Counted from the stretch's first letter, positions 1 to 13,900 are shown. The stretch is DNA of 64,000 nt from Oasisia sp. SBJ-2009 (GCA_964017155.1 OZ024862.1:38456175-38520174); one strand, 5' to 3'. A program made the numbers and translations. The notes: a model not told the origin generated them from the sequence alone.

Positions 1-289
1 CATTCTTATGGGAATTTTTTTCACCGGGTTCAAAAGAAAATCATCGAAGGCAGTTAATCTATAACAAATATGCTCTACCGGAAGTAGCGCAGAGTGGAAG
101 ACATTAGCAGCGCACAAAACATGTAGGGATTCGATTAGGTCACCGTTACACATAGTTACATAAATTGTTGTTTATGTAAGTCCAGTTAGTTAAATCGTGT
201 TATCATGGTTTTTTCAGGCGACACAAATTATATGTACATTCACACGCATGCTTCTGATTCACCGTGAATCTGAACACATTTTGTTTGTT

Positions 290-424
<135 letters not shown>

Positions 425-536
425 ATATTATTTATATGTGTGTGTGTCATGTCTCAATTATTGTGTGGTAGAATGGTTTGACAGTGTTTCTCACAATGGA
501 GGTAGTTTTAAGTACTTCGTCTTCTTTCCGGTTCCA

Positions 537-871
537 TCACGAAATCGAACAATAGTCGACAGCCATCGCACGACCTTGGACCATTCTCCTCCATCGATCT
601 CGACCTGGCGTGTATTGTGTGATCGAGTTGATTTTTCTCTTCATCCACTTCGTGATGTCGTCACTTGTGGTGGTGTTTTCGGTCTTCCGGGCTGTCGTTT
701 GCCAGGTACTTTCTTCTGTGTCGCATCTACCACCTGGGCTCTGCCATCTTCTCTGAGTGTGTGACCAAAGAAAGACAACTTGTCTCGTAACGACTCCCGG
801 CCCAGCTGTCTGGTGATGTTCAGTTCCAGCAGAACACAGGGGCGGATTGGCGCTTGGGGCGGGTTAATTTT

Positions 872-880
<9 letters not shown>
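537..880 (-). pseudogene. Degraded LINE reverse-transcriptase C-terminus
   Basis: Read on the minus strand, 641-840 encodes a segment typical of the extreme C-terminus of LINE polyproteins: a phrase like LRDKLSFFGHTLREDG, then a basic GKRQPGRPK motif. After a frame change near 655, a second frame continues with DDITKWMKRKI and RDRWRRMVQGRA, ending at a stop at 537-539. The order (FGH motif, GRP motif, RDRWR motif, stop) is that of RTE-like and related LINEs. The frameshift and missing upstream domains show a dead, 5'-truncated copy. The clade is not certain. Confidence 0.75.
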
Positions 881-1256
<376 letters not shown>

Positions 1257-1532
1257 ACATCAGAAAACGGATGCACTAATTCTGATGCAGTCCTACACTA
1301 GGGATAGACCCAGGGAGCGTAATATGGGAGGAGATTACTTCAATTGTTCCAATGAGGCTTGCTAAAAACGTCGATTCCGCCGTCACGCGTCGTCACGTTG
1401 TCGGGTTGTCTATTAATCCTCCTTAACTGACCCTCGCTCGCCTTCGTGAACGGACCAAGAAAATAGTTTGCTGATGGTAATCTTGTTCATTGCTCGCTAT
1501 TTTGAATTAATTCATAGGTGTATTATAATAAT

Positions 1533-1533
<1 letters not shown>

Positions 1534-1608
<75 letters not shown>
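1534..1608. repeat. TA dinucleotide microsatellite
   Basis: About 75 bases of uninterrupted (TA)n. Confidence 0.97.
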
Positions 1609-1609
<1 letters not shown>

Positions 1610-2207
1610 ATGTATGTTTTAAATTGAATTAAGTTACAAATTGTAATGAATTAAGTTACAACAAATAATCTATATGCAATACAAAAACTAAGCCTTAGAC
1701 GACGATAACACAATTTCATGACGCGATGCGCTACCTGTGACTTAGCGGGGAATATGTTAGAAAAGTAGCAGCGAAACATTTTCGTTTTGGTTTATTTTAT
1801 TTTGTGACTTGTGTTTAAATGTAAATATACGTTGAATGTTGCTTCAGCTATGTGTTATTTGATAACAGATTATTCACCTAAAATAAATGTTGTTGTTCAA
1901 GTGACAAGCAACTGTAGGCCTAGCAATTCCTTAGGTAGGCAATGTTGCAAGGCAATGGTGGAAAACCAGATTGATAATCGAATATCGCATCAGGATATCG
2001 TTTAAAACTGCTTGTCACCGCGTCGCCGTAACTCCACATTCTTCTTTTCTTCTAAAACAAAAACTCTATAGTCATATACCGGGCGACGTAAATGAGCCAG
2101 AAAGTAATGGTCAAAATGTCTAGATGTGGCGCCACCGTCGCATCGACGACGGTCGATTCATCAAAATTGGTGTCGCCACCTGGGGAATAGATTATCATTT
2201 ATTTATC

Positions 2208-2280
2208 GTGTAACGGATTGTGTGGCACCATCTAGTGGCGACTGGACGAAGTCAGCGCACATCCGAAGTCACGTGTAAAA
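2208..2280 (+). promoter_or_regulatory. NOB1 proximal promoter with CACGTG E-box
   Basis: The palindrome CACGTG lies at 2270-2275, five bases before the NOB1 start codon. CACGTG is the binding core of Myc/Max and USF-type factors, which commonly act at ribosome-biogenesis genes. This close to the ATG it would lie in or near the 5' UTR, so its role is inferred from sequence alone. No TATA box is obvious. The start context AAAAATGG is a good Kozak match (A at -3, G at +4). Confidence 0.35.
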
Positions 2281-5200
2281 ATGGCGACCGACGGAAATCG
2301 CGTAAAGCATGTTGTTGTTGATTCTGGTGGATTCATTCGAAATGCTCCTATCAAGGTGATTGTTTTACAAACACATATAGCATCTGAATGAATTGTTCTA
2401 TCTGTGCATGTTGACCGTGTAGCATAATTTGCTAAAAAACTAGTAGTTTAGAACCAAATTGTTCGGCGCACGTGTTGGCATAAACACGCCTTGGGCTTGA
2501 CAGTCAATCACACGGGACGGTGTCACTCAGAGTCAGACTCGTACACTGTCGCGGCTGATTACGTCAGTACCAAGTCTTCTCTACCCCTGGGCCCTGGCAC
2601 ATCCCTTTCAAAACATCCTCTTAAACTAAAAGTCAGGCTGGAGTGTTTCAAGTTCAGGCCTGCTGCCCACCTGTAACCGTGACAGACCACCCCTCCCCGT
2701 ACTGGCCTTAGTCCATAGGCTTACCTCCCCCCAATTATTTGTTATGTCTAATCTGTGATTCATTGTAAAAGAAATACTGCCATAAGCAACCAGACTTGTC
2801 AAGTGCGGGGAATTATTGAATTGCTAAACTTGTTACGTCTCCAACAAGTATAGAGCTTTTGAGTTTTGTGAAAACAATCTTAACTATCACCAAATGTCAC
2901 GATTGAGGATCAACAGCAAACATGATTCAAGTCACAAGTGGTGGGTTATGTTGTTCACAGGACGTTGGTGAGAAGATCTATACAGTGCCCGACATCGTGA
3001 AAGAAATCCGAGATGCGACCACCAGGGCCCGTCTTCAGGTGCTGCCGTATGAGCTTCAGTTCAAGCAGCCACCCCCCGAGGCCATCAGATGTGGTGGGTG
3101 AAGCTCTTCTTCTTTTTCTTATTGTTAGCTCATCACTCTGTTAGTCACATGTTTGTGACTAGAGTATTGTCGAAACCTGGTTTTCAGAGTTGTCCTCTAG
3201 AATTAGTGAGTCCACTGCAGGTTACACATTTGTGGGATCTTTTGCTTCCCCTGGCATAGACACCAGATAGAAGGGACCACCGGCTTTTAGTGTCTCTTCC
3301 GAAAGACACAGGCAATGTGAGGTGAACGAAATTGCCCAAGTTTCGAAATGCCGGTAGGTGGGATTGAACCACCGTCCGCTCGATTGACAGTCCGGCGCTC
3401 TACCGCATGACCACCGCTCTGCACATCTGTTCTTATCTACCACCTCATATTTCTAGCAATTTTACCATAAAAGCTTGGACTTTTGTGTATTATTTCTATC
3501 TTCATTTTCGACATATCCATTTTAAATGCCTGACACATTCTGCAAACTGATGTTCTTTATATCAAACATCTTAAAGATCTAGATAGTAGAATAGAAGGAT
3601 TACCGTTACAAATATTAATCCAAATTGATTTTTATTATTTTCTCAAATATGTTTGATCCTTTTAAACTTTTTCAAATGTTGACTCATGACACTGAATGTA
3701 TAGTAGCTGGTTTGCAGTGTTAATCTATGACATGTGAAGCTATATAAATTAGCAGAGAAGATAGTGTGTTTAAGTTGTAATTATAAAATGTTACCATCTG
3801 GCTATTTGCAGAGCAGTGATGTCACTGCATGGTAATTTTTTTTTTCATTTGGTATATACATACTTTAAATAAATATAATTTATACTTCCATTTCTTGACA
3901 ATATTTAAACAAAATATAAATTTGATTTAGTTTTAGTTTCTTTAGTTCAGTTCCGTTCTGTACAACAATGATTTAGCTATACGTATTCAAATGTTTTACT
4001 TGTACTTTTATTATATTTATTTCTTGTAGTTTGTAACTAGTTTAATCGACACTACTGAATTATTATTATAACAACACGCATAACAACTAGTAAACGCTCG
4101 TTTTTTTCCTGCTCTGAGAATACTGCAAGTCTTTCCCTAATTCGCAGAGCAGTCACTGCTCTGCGAATAGTCTCATCCTAAATGTTATTGGTATTTGTAA
4201 TGTTGTTTGTAATGTTGACAAAATTGTGAAACATTTTGAACAGTGAGAGAGTTTTCGAAGAAGACAGGAGACTACCCCAGTCTGTCAGCTGTCGACATCC
4301 AGGTGATGGCCTTGGTGTACCAGTTGGAGAAGGAACATGTCGGCACCGATCACATCCGCACCGCACCAGAGCGAAAGGTAGTGATGAGACTTTACCTTGA
4401 GATCAATATTGGGTACTTTAAGACATCTGCCTGTTTAGCCACCTTCCAGGCAGGCCCAATGACACAATTCTTTCTGACTGTTCTCGCGGCTTAGTTTAAT
4501 GTTTGTGTACTTTTATCGATATTTAACCTATTTATATATTATTTATTATACATAATATATTACATATATACATTTATTCAGCTTCAATAATTTGTATTTT
4601 TATATTGATATTTTTTTGTTTTTTTGTTTGTTTATATGTTACTAGTTTTTCTTATGGTCTGTATTTGTATTTTAGGATTTTAATATATGTAAAGCGCCAC
4701 GAACAATTTGAAATTGGATGTGGCGCTATATTAAATAAAATATATTATTATTATTACTTGTAAAGAAATAAGTCTGTTTGCTTTTGAAGTCATTAATGTT
4801 GCGTCTATGGCACTGAGAAGGCATGTGTTGGTATACACACAAAAGGCTTTGCAGCAAGCCAGTGGTATGGATTATACAGGCAATATTTTAGCTTTAGTTG
4901 AATATATACACGTATCTTATGTTTATTTACATCTCAGAATATGCAGGTGTTGGACATCCTTTAAGTTTTGCTTTTAAGTAATTTCTTCCCAATTTAAGAA
5001 TTTAATGCTGGTAAGCATCTCAACAAATACATGATAGTTTTTTGTGCCTAAGCATTTTTAACACACATACTTGTTCAATGTCAATTGTCACAAGTGTGAC
5101 GTGTGGCTTCAGGTTACATGGACAGCCACTGCCAGACCACTGGAGAAAGCAACAGACATTGCTGGCTTCTACTTGAAGACTGGGGTAATTGTTTACACTC

Positions 5201-8200
5201 TCTCTCTCTCTGTCCTTGTTGTAGCTGTTTTTCAGGGTTGTTTCTGTTGCTAAGTTGTACCAGATGTCTTCTTGTGGTGTCACATTTCTGTTCAGTTTAC
5301 TATATTGTAAGTAAAATATTATGTTGACATTCTGGGGAGTGTGGACGATGTCATGTCGAATCGGGTAGTGTCCACTTTAAGTAAACCCAGAATAAGTGGT
5401 TTATTTACTTGAAATATTGTATATGTAGCAATTGTCTTTTGTTGGCAGTGAAAAAGTTGGGCATCTCTATTTTTGCCACTAGTACTACAGAATGTTGGTC
5501 CTTTTTATTTTTAGTGTAAATCTTTCAATTCCAATTTAATTTATTTTGTTCCAAATTTTTCAATTCCTGCTCCAATTCGGAATTGGATTTGAATTGATCA
5601 ATTCCAATTATTTTTGAATTGACCTCAGCCCTGAACGTTAGTCCTTTTTATTTTCAGGGTAAGACGTCACAGACAACGTCAGAGAGTCAGGGAACTGACG
5701 TCACGTCAGACGTGTCATCACGACTTGACAATATCAGTCTAAGTGATGAGAAGACGACACCAAGCACAGATGGGGGACCGTCTCAAAGTGTGGAGACAAA
5801 AACTACAGAAGACCACGATTGTGTAGGGAGAGATGACGGAAAAGGAGAGGACGAGGCTGAGGGCCCTTGTGATGGGGACGCGGGGGAACAGACAGAGGTC
5901 ACCCAGGTCGAAATAGTTAGCACAGACGCAGTTGAAAAGCATGACAATTCACCAACAGATGGCACCACCGACGAGTTGCGAGGACAGCTGAGCGAAGGCG
6001 ACGTCCTGCCTGCTGAGACTCTACAGGAGGGTGAGAGTGATGACGAAGATGAAGATGATGACAGCGGCGTTGATGATGATGAAGGCGATGATGACGGGTG
6101 GATTACGCCGAGTAACATCGGCTCCGTGAAGCAGTCGATGGGCGAGTACGCGGCTGTCTGTGAGGAGCGCGTGGATGTTGGGTGTCTCACCACGGACTTT
6201 GCGATGCAGGTGAGTCGGTGTGGTTGTGGTTGTTGTTGTGGTAGTTACAGATCTTCACTGGGCTAGACGCTGGTGTGGGCGTTCTCTTTGGAACCAAAAG
6301 CCAGAAGTAATGCTGAGCCATACCCATAGCTTTGTGCAGAGACCCGACCACCCGTCATTTGGATGGGTAAAAAACATTGTGGACGGGTAGAAATGTGGGT
6401 GGACGGGTACACAAATGAAGGGGCAAAAATGAAAAGACTTCCAAAACCAAATATATTGTCAGTTACGCCTCAAAGGCCAGTGTAAATGGTGTCACATGTG
6501 TGTTTGTAGTCCATTTTAGGTCATCAAACACATTTAAAGTTTGTAAATTGCCTTAACAGTTAATATCCATGTGTCCCCCAAAACATGTGTGACTGGCAAT
6601 CATTTGGTCCTGCATAAAGCCCTGGCCACACCCCTTTGAAAAAATGACAGATCCTTCTGTGATGTTAGTACGTTTGTTCATTGATTTCATGAGATAACTG
6701 TCCAAGACTTGCTTTCTTTTAAATGTTGAAATAAGCATGAGTTTTATCACCAAATATTGATTTAGCAGTTTTAACTTTCAAACGATTGATGGTTTGATAA
6801 CAGTAAATACTTTTTGTGTGGCCGTATTCACGTTCGGCTTCTTGTAAATGTTGAAATAAGCTTGATTTTTGGCGTGAGATACTGACTAACTATGATTTAA
6901 CACTTAACTTTCAAACTCCTGTTGATTTCATGGACAGTAAAACATATTTATATATGCGTACTGCGTAGACAGCTAGTGTCTGTTGTAGGCAGGTGTTTTA
7001 ATTGACATACCTGTATCTGTTTTATAGCAGGCATTACGGCAATGTGTTATGCATTAATAGAGTATAGAACTATGAAAATATGGCAGAAGCTTGCTTGTAC
7101 ATTTATGTATAAAATGAACCATTTCACGTGGAGTAATCAAATCAAATCAAATTTTATTTCGTAACAACAACAACAACAGTACGTTATACATGAGCAATCA
7201 AAATAAAAAAGTATTGTTACGTGGTGGTCACATGGCACATAATGTGCCATCTTTCTGTGACCCCATGAGTACGTGGTATAATAAGATATTTATTTGTTAT
7301 AGCGCCACATCCATAATCATTCATGGGGGCTTCACAACATATTACAATTTAAAAGACGTAAAAAGATATATGTATACAATACGACAAATACTAGTGTTTT
7401 AAAATAAATGTAAAAAAAATATGTGTAGGTATAATAAATAAATAAATAAAATTGTCACCAACTTGGCTGTGATTGTCTGTTGCAGAATGTCCTCCTTCAA
7501 ATGGGGTTGAATGTCATCTCTGTTGACGGGATGTTGATACGGAGAGCCAAGAGCTACGTCCTACGCTGTTTTGCCTGTTTCAAGTGCGTACTCACTACTG
7601 AAGTATTAGACATTTTCTAATCTCTCCAGAACAAAAGCCATATAAATAACAACAGGCATGATAAAGGATATGTATAATGATCACATATTCAGATTTTGTA
7701 CAATGTTAGCTTCCGTGGGGAAGTTATTTCTGGTTGAAACAGGGAACAGCAGGAATAACTGTCATCAGCATATTCTATGTTGACTGTCAAGTGGTAGGTC
7801 AAGGTCAGTGACTGCCTGACTGGTAGGTCATGGTCAGCAGCTGGTAGGTCATGGTCAGCAACAGGTTAACGACGCAACTGGACTTCTTAGCGGAGTGCAA
7901 ACAACACTAGACTGACACTGTCATTGACAGCAACAATTGTCACAAGTGATGGATATTCACTGATTGAAAGTAATCGTGTCACATATCTGTGTAATGTGGC
8001 TGAGAGAAAGTCCTCGGACTGGTTCACTAATGTTGTTAAGAGCTCTCTGCTCTTTAAAATCAATTTTCATCCTTACCAGTGATCTTGACTATCAGGAACC
8101 TGTCCACACCATGACACACCAGCGGGACACTGTCACTGGTGTGTCGTGGATATAGTGTCCTTGGTAATATGGCAATGGAAATTAGCATTAAAAAATCTTT

Positions 8201-10209
8201 TAATGTAACAATGGATTTTGTTTAACGATGAATTTTCCTTAAGAGCTCTTTGTCTTAGTGAAAGGATACACAGAGCTAAAGTAAGAGCCAGGAAGAAGCT
8301 GATATGCATAGATCAAGCAGTATACTTGCCAGCTAATTCAGTCTTCAAGGAATGTCGAAAGTCGAAAGATGATTGGTCTGGTTCTTACATATTTTTGAAC
8401 ATGATAAGAAGCACTTATTGGCAAAAATACAAGACCATCCTGCCAACATTCCATTAAGATGCATTGCCATTTTCTAACTAAAGGTGCTATCACTGCTATG
8501 TCAGGTACATAATAAGAATGATAATAACTTTATTGTCCAATTCATAGAGTGGATAAAAACACAATATTTAAGACACATAGTAACGCATGTATACAGTAAA
8601 ATCAAGCATGTAAATATGTGAATGGTAGCTAAAAAATATAATATATATTGGAATAAATAAATATGCTAAAACAATATGACAATATTATAAGATTAGTTAA
8701 TTAATCAATAAAGATGATAAAAACAACATTGCAGCAGCAGCGGTAGAGATTGTGATAGGTCAACGATTATTTTGTGTGTGGCTGATTCAGATACTTGATG
8801 GAGGATGGAATGAAGGATTTAAGGGTTCGCTGGGTTTTTACTGTTGGCATTCTGTCCTGTCCATTTCTCCAAGGGTGTAGTTAATCTCATTGAATTGATG
8901 TTGCAGAATCACAACGAACATGACGAAAGAGTTCTGTTTTCACTGCGGAAACAAGACGCTGCAGAAAGTGTCGGTGACAGTCACCAGGGACGGTACAGTC
9001 GAGTACTTCCTGTCAAGGAGACGGCCAATCAGCACGAGGGGCATGAAGGTTCGTCTGAGCACTCCTCGTAACATTTCACATTCACAATACAGTATATTTA
9101 TCAGCCACAAGCCCACAGTGCACGTTAAGATAGTCTGTAGAAATTTACCTGTTTGTGAAGTTTGTTGTCATTGTATCTATAAAGCGTGTTAACCTTTGCT
9201 GCACAATTATTTTATATACTCCAAGGTATGGTTTAAATATATAATAGTCTTTATTACATTGAGAAGGAAATAAATTGCTACTCATGGTAATGCCTAGTGA
9301 ATGAGACATTTTAATGCAAATTGATGCTTATAGTAATTTTGGATTGTAAAAATTCACACCTCCATGCATTGGTGACGGAGGGGACAAGGTCTAAGTGTGT
9401 AACGACTTATGTACTTGGACTATCCCTTAAAGTGACACAACAGGCATCTTTTTAATACGCATCTAAGAGTAAGCAATAGGGCACTGTATGGCAATGTAAC
9501 ATATTTCTACAACTCAGGATCAAAGGGAAATGAGAAACCAACAGCTTAACCGACATATTCATTACTATACATGTGAAGTAAAATGTATATTCAATCATTT
9601 CAATGTGTCACTGCAACATGCAGGACAAAAAAGCCGTAGGCGCTTATTGGTTAAACATGTTTCATCAATATACCAGCCATCAAGACTTGTAAGATTAAGC
9701 TAGAATCTCGCACTTTGTTGTAAATAATAAGTAAACCACATGTGCGATGTTATTGTATGATGAGTAAACCACATGTGCGATGTTATTGTATGAGTACATA
9801 TTATTTATGTACGATTGTATTTGCAGATGGTGAGAATGTTCCGACTCTTTGGTTATCATCCCCCACAATTCCAGTTATATTGTTTCTGTTTAAATGACAG
9901 ATAAGTTGATTTTTAAATTGTTAAGTGGCAGCTGCTTGTGGTTTTCAGTTCTCGCTGCCGATGCCTAAAGGGGGGAAGCATGCCCACAACCCGATCCTGT
10001 GCGAGGACCAGAGGGAGCCCCACCAGCGCCCCAGACGCAAGGACAAATATCATGTCATGGACCCAAACGTCAACGCATTCGTGTCACCGTTTGCGCAGAT
10101 CGATACGTCGAGTCGTGCCGCGCTGTCTGGCGTGCGTAACTTCAAACATGCATACCGTAACAGACGGAATCCAAACGAGACCGGGAAACGTACAGGAAAG
10201 AGGAAGTAG
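2281..10209 (+). CDS. NOB1: NOB1, PIN-domain endonuclease of 40S maturation (8 exons)
   Basis: NOB1 cleaves 20S pre-rRNA at site D to make the 18S 3' end in cytoplasmic pre-40S particles. Exons: 2281-2355, 2961-3093, 4244-4377, 5113-5184, 5658-6209, 7486-7583, 8907-9048, 9949-10209. All junctions are GT-AG, phases close, and the product is 488 residues. The N-terminal PIN domain (about 10-110) has acidic residues at Asp14 (VVVDSGGF), Glu40 (DIVKEIRD) and Asp87 (YPSLSAVDIQV). A Ser/Thr- and acid-rich linker (about 139-300) leads to the conserved DDGWITPSNI and VGCLTTDFAMQ motifs. The zinc ribbon uses Cys350, Cys353, Cys365 and Cys368. A basic C-terminal tail follows the LPMPKGGK motif. Human NOB1 is about 412 residues; the excess here is in the acidic linker. 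Exon 6 uses donor GTGCGT at 7584, the only choice that keeps frame into the second CxxC. The gene is convergent with the ZCCHC14-like gene. Confidence 0.96.
3190..3432 (-). mobile_element. tRNA-derived SINE, family A, in NOB1 intron 2
   Basis: On the minus strand this begins with a tRNA-like head: GTGGTCATGCGGTAGAGC (A-box-like) and GGTTCAATCCC (B-box-like). A non-tRNA body follows, containing CATTTCGAAACTTGGGC, GGAAGAGACACTAAAAGCC and TCTGGTGTCTATGCCAGG. The body matches another copy at 20715-20890, which shows it is dispersed. It lies between exons 2 and 3 of NOB1, antisense to the gene. It is not a functional tRNA gene because no acceptor stem closes. Confidence 0.8.
4497..4756 (+). mobile_element. 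Retroposon 3' end, second copy, in NOB1 intron 3
   Basis: This is the more intact partner of 872-1256, with the same opening and the same AAAGCGCCACGAACAATTTG hairpin tail ending in ATTATTATTA. It lacks the TA expansion seen in the other copy. It starts within 10 bases of a stop codon in an upstream frame, and no coding part of the parent element is included. Confidence 0.75.
5658..6209 (+). other. NOB1: NOB1 exon 5: acidic linker and WITPSN motif
   Basis: This 552-base exon (residues 139-322) encodes most of the NOB1 linker. The first two thirds are low-complexity Ser/Thr/Asp/Glu sequence with no evident conservation. Near 6030-6100 comes an Asp/Glu run, immediately followed by the family-specific GWITPSNI and VGCLTTDFAMQ motifs. 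The exon ends CAG|GTGAGT. It accounts for nearly all the length difference from vertebrate NOB1. Confidence 0.9.
6700..6930. repeat. Diverged tandem duplication in NOB1 intron 5
   Basis: Two roughly 130-base copies share AAATGTTGAAATAAGC, a GATTTARC segment and AACTTTCAAAC in the same order. They are diverged and noncoding. Confidence 0.55.
9722..9795. repeat. Two-copy 34-bp tandem repeat in NOB1 intron 7
   Basis: The phrase GAGTAAACCACATGTGCG plus GATGTTATTGTATGA occurs twice in immediate succession with only minor differences. Confidence 0.8.
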
Positions 10210-10283
10210 ACTATGGCAGAATTATATATCAGTGTGTGTGACCAATGCCAGATTAAAATCAGTTCACAGAGATTTGTGTTCAA

Positions 10284-10811
10284 GGGCCCAGTTTCATAAA
10301 GCCGTGTAACGTTACACGCAATTACACTGTCTACTGGTCGCAGCTAACAGTGAATAATCAATGCAGCTTACGTCCGGTTTCATGAGACCATATTATTTAG
10401 CATTCGCGCCACTAAATCGACTTGGAATTGACCTAGTTAGGTCGTGGTGGGGAATCCCTGTATTTGTGCTGTGTCTGAACAACCTTTTTCTTTCTAGCTG
10501 CCACCTTTGTCGTTTGCATACCAAATAGGAAGCTATGATGAATGTAAAGGATATCCAGTGTAAACATTAAAAATAATTTTTTTGAGAGTGGGTGTTTCGG
10601 GAGCATACTGTACATATTTCAACTTCGGGAGCATACTGCAAATATTTCAACTAGTGTAAAGTTACACCTACTAAATACATGGTGCAGCTAAGGGCAACTT
10701 AGGAGCAGACTCATGAAACGCAACAAGCGTAACTTTACGACGTTTTAGGCTTTCGACAGGTTATCTATCGCCCATTACGACGTGTTAATTACGCTCCATG
10801 AAACTGGGCCC
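10284..10811. mobile_element. Nonautonomous inverted-repeat element (MITE-like) in the NOB1 3' UTR
   Basis: The ends are inverted copies: GGGCCCAGTTTCATAAAGC on the left, and ATGAAACTGGGCCC on the right. About 528 bases lie between the termini with no reading frame. Subterminal TTTCATGAGAC and ACTCATGAAACGCAAC suggest a nested second inverted repeat. I cannot identify a clean target-site duplication (left flank GTGTTCAA, right flank AGGCGTAG), so the superfamily is open. It lies between the NOB1 stop and a polyadenylation signal at 10847, so it is probably transcribed in the NOB1 UTR. Confidence 0.75.
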
Positions 10812-10846
10812 AGGCGTAGCCCAATGTGGTTACAGTAGGGATGCAG

Positions 10847-10852
10847 AATAAA
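10847..10852 (+). terminator. Candidate NOB1 polyadenylation signal
   Basis: This is an AATAAA hexamer 638 bases after the NOB1 stop codon, the first clear canonical one on the plus strand in this spacer. Confidence 0.45.
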
Positions 10853-10947
10853 AATACCTTACACTCGTAGTTGCATAAGAACATCCATTATGGACTGTGT
10901 ATCTAACGATCATCCACAACCATAACAAGAACACAATTAAAAGACTT

Positions 10948-10960
10948 AGTTTTATTTATT
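10948..10960 (-). terminator. Candidate ZCCHC14 polyadenylation signals
   Basis: TTTTATTTATTTTT on the plus strand gives overlapping AATAAA hexamers on the minus strand, downstream of the minus-strand gene and about 100 bases from the NOB1 signal. Confidence 0.35.
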
Positions 10961-13900
10961 TTTCATAACAACTTTGACAATTACATATCATAAATGCATA
11001 AAATAATTTATTGTACATGTTCCGTACTTACAACGGTTGCAGTTCAGTTCGCAGCCGTCACACCAGATGGCGGTTTTAAAATACTGGGTTCTACGCCTTC
11101 ATCTACATACACCGGAAGGTCGTGAAGACTTCACTGTACACACGTGTCAGAAGAAATGCACAAGTCGACTCGCTGGATACACATTTGTCACATGACATAC
11201 GTTATCACGGTGGTATCTACATACACAACTCACGTGGGTGTCGCTAGATCACAGGCTGTTGTTTGCCTATGGCTACAACGATGTCTACCCAACTCCCCTT
11301 GGCAAATTAACGATTCTGGTAGATGTAACCTGGATTGAATCAGCAGGTGGCGCCACCAACACCATTGGTGGTGTACCGGTACATAGCAAAATTAGTATCA
11401 CAGAGACATACGACTGGTCTGTTGATGTCATACATGCAAGACAGGATTTCAATGTGGCGAACAGTAAAATGAAAAATTAGTCGATGTACAGAATAATGAA
11501 CAGAAGTGGTAAATTTATACACGTTCTTAAAATGTTCAGTTTGTAACAGATCATCAAAATTTCAAATCAGTTATCTACAGTGGCTGCTTATGAATGTAGG
11601 TAAAATTTCAGCAAGAGGATTTCAAGAGGTTTTAATAATTGTAGGGTGCTGTACACAAACAAAAGGATTAGGTGTGCTATGCCTGCACGACGCGCTCATT
11701 CTATGTACAGTTTCATTGTCTCGGCAACACGACACCGCCTACAAAATAGTATATACACGATACAGTGCACAGTAGAAGAATAGCTGGTGTCTTAGAACGA
11801 CCACATTGTCATCTGACTGCATTCATCCAATGCCCTATCAGCCCTTCTGTCAATCGGCACAACGTTATAGCACTAGAAAGCCCACAGCGTAGTAAGCACC
11901 ACCTGCATGGTATGGTATGGCACCACCTTCGACACATCACCCACTATGGACCGAAGCATCTTTTTGGGGGGTTGTGGATAATAGCGTATTTCCGGGCCAT
12001 ATCACCTGATGCTGTCTTGTTAATGTGCCAACTGGGCTTCCATTTTTACAATCACAAATGACGCCATAATACTGATGTTACGAGTATACTTCCTGCAAGT
12101 TTGGTGAGATGATAGGCAGCTGTGTGGTTTCAGTTAGCGCAGTAATCACTCGTCGCCATATAACGGTTGACTTGATCGTACGTCATCATTAAGGCTCAAT
12201 TAATAAATCTACGAATACAGAATGTACAATGTATGACACATAAGGTATATCGACAGAATCTACACTGGGCATCATCATCAAGGGTTGTTCAAAGCATTAC
12301 AACTGTCGACTTTATACAAACACGAAACTCTCAATTGTACACGGCGAGATCATTGCAGCAAGATGGCTATTATGTCGCAAAAATGACGTTTCGCTTGCGT
12401 CAAATCGTGACACCTGCGTTGAGTCTGTCAACTTCCGTCACATTCACGCCTCTTTACATCTACTGTTTCATCATCTAGGATTGATTGAAACGATTATGCT
12501 TCGATAAGACAGTGAGTCAAACTCCGATGGTGTACATAACTTGAAAAATGACAGTCCCACACATACTATCATACACTGCTGCCTTCAACGATATTCATTA
12601 ATACATATCCTCCGCACCTGTTCATCTGGCAGCTCTACAAAATTCCCGATGCCGAAATGACGGTTGCATTCCAACAACATCTGACCCCAAACATCTGGTC
12701 AACAACATCTGCAGCTGCGTGCGACATCAATATCACAATTATAATAATAAATAAAGCATAACTAAAACCGGACAAAATCAACACCTACTTACACCTGCTA
12801 TGGCAAACTCGACGTTATCTCTGTTTTACCGTCTCCACAAATGGCTGCGTGAAACGCTGTAAGTAACTACTGCACACATAACCTTCACATCTGACAATAT
12901 GCCAGCAATCTTTTTCATAGTTTCGCATCAAAGATACCTTGTTTGTTTTGAAGATGCTCATGAATCCAAACTCGCCTGCTTGGATTACACATTTACAACT
13001 ACACGCACATATGCATGCCCATACAAATACATTTTAGTGACAGTCACAATTGAACTGGATAACTCATCAATACATCATATCTAGCAAAACACGGTTTACT
13101 GCACTTTTTTCAGCTCAAATTGCGTATTAAAGTAGGTCTTTCTCGTCATAATACCATTGCAAATATCAGTGGTCTTAATATAAAAATTTCTTTCCTAGAA
13201 GATCCATTTAACAAACAAGGGCGCTCTGCTGGCTACAAATTTTTTCATCAACAACAGGACACTGCATTTTCAGCTTCGCCATGTTTCTCAGATTATATTT
13301 TTATAAGAGGGTAAACAAATCGAAGAGACTGCCCCTAAAATAGCATCGGAATATAAAATTCACAATGTACTGTTTTCTGTTAACCAACTTCAAATAGGAA
13401 ATCCAGGATGAACATGTCTTCCATTACCTTGAGTTTCTTGTTTACTTACATACTATGTGGCACATGAATACTGTGATATGGCATAACTTAAGGGATGCAC
13501 AATTACTTTCCATCATGGATACATTATATGAATTCACTTATCTTATTTACAAACAAGAACATAGATAATTGTACAACAAAATAACTCAACAAAATCGGAA
13601 TAAAACTGGATGGCTCCAAAGGATTTACACCTAAAATGTACATCATCATTATATAAAACAAGCTCCTCCCAACAGTGTTATGGTCGGATCAGATCGAACT
13701 TACTCTCTCGATACGCGATCAAAATCGTTGACTTCGGAAAGAATCCAAAATGGCAGTTTATGAGACAGAAGCATCAAAACTATGACAACTGTCAAGATAT
13801 AACTAATTCTCACGATGCCGTCACCTTAACATGTCAATAAAAACAAGCGTTTGTAACACCGCTGCCAACATGACACCTCTTTTGTACGCATGCATGTTGA

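Noticed and set aside
5783..6193. Ser-rich minus-strand open frame of 136 codons
   Set aside because: It is the reverse shadow of the Asp/Glu/Ser-rich NOB1 exon 5.
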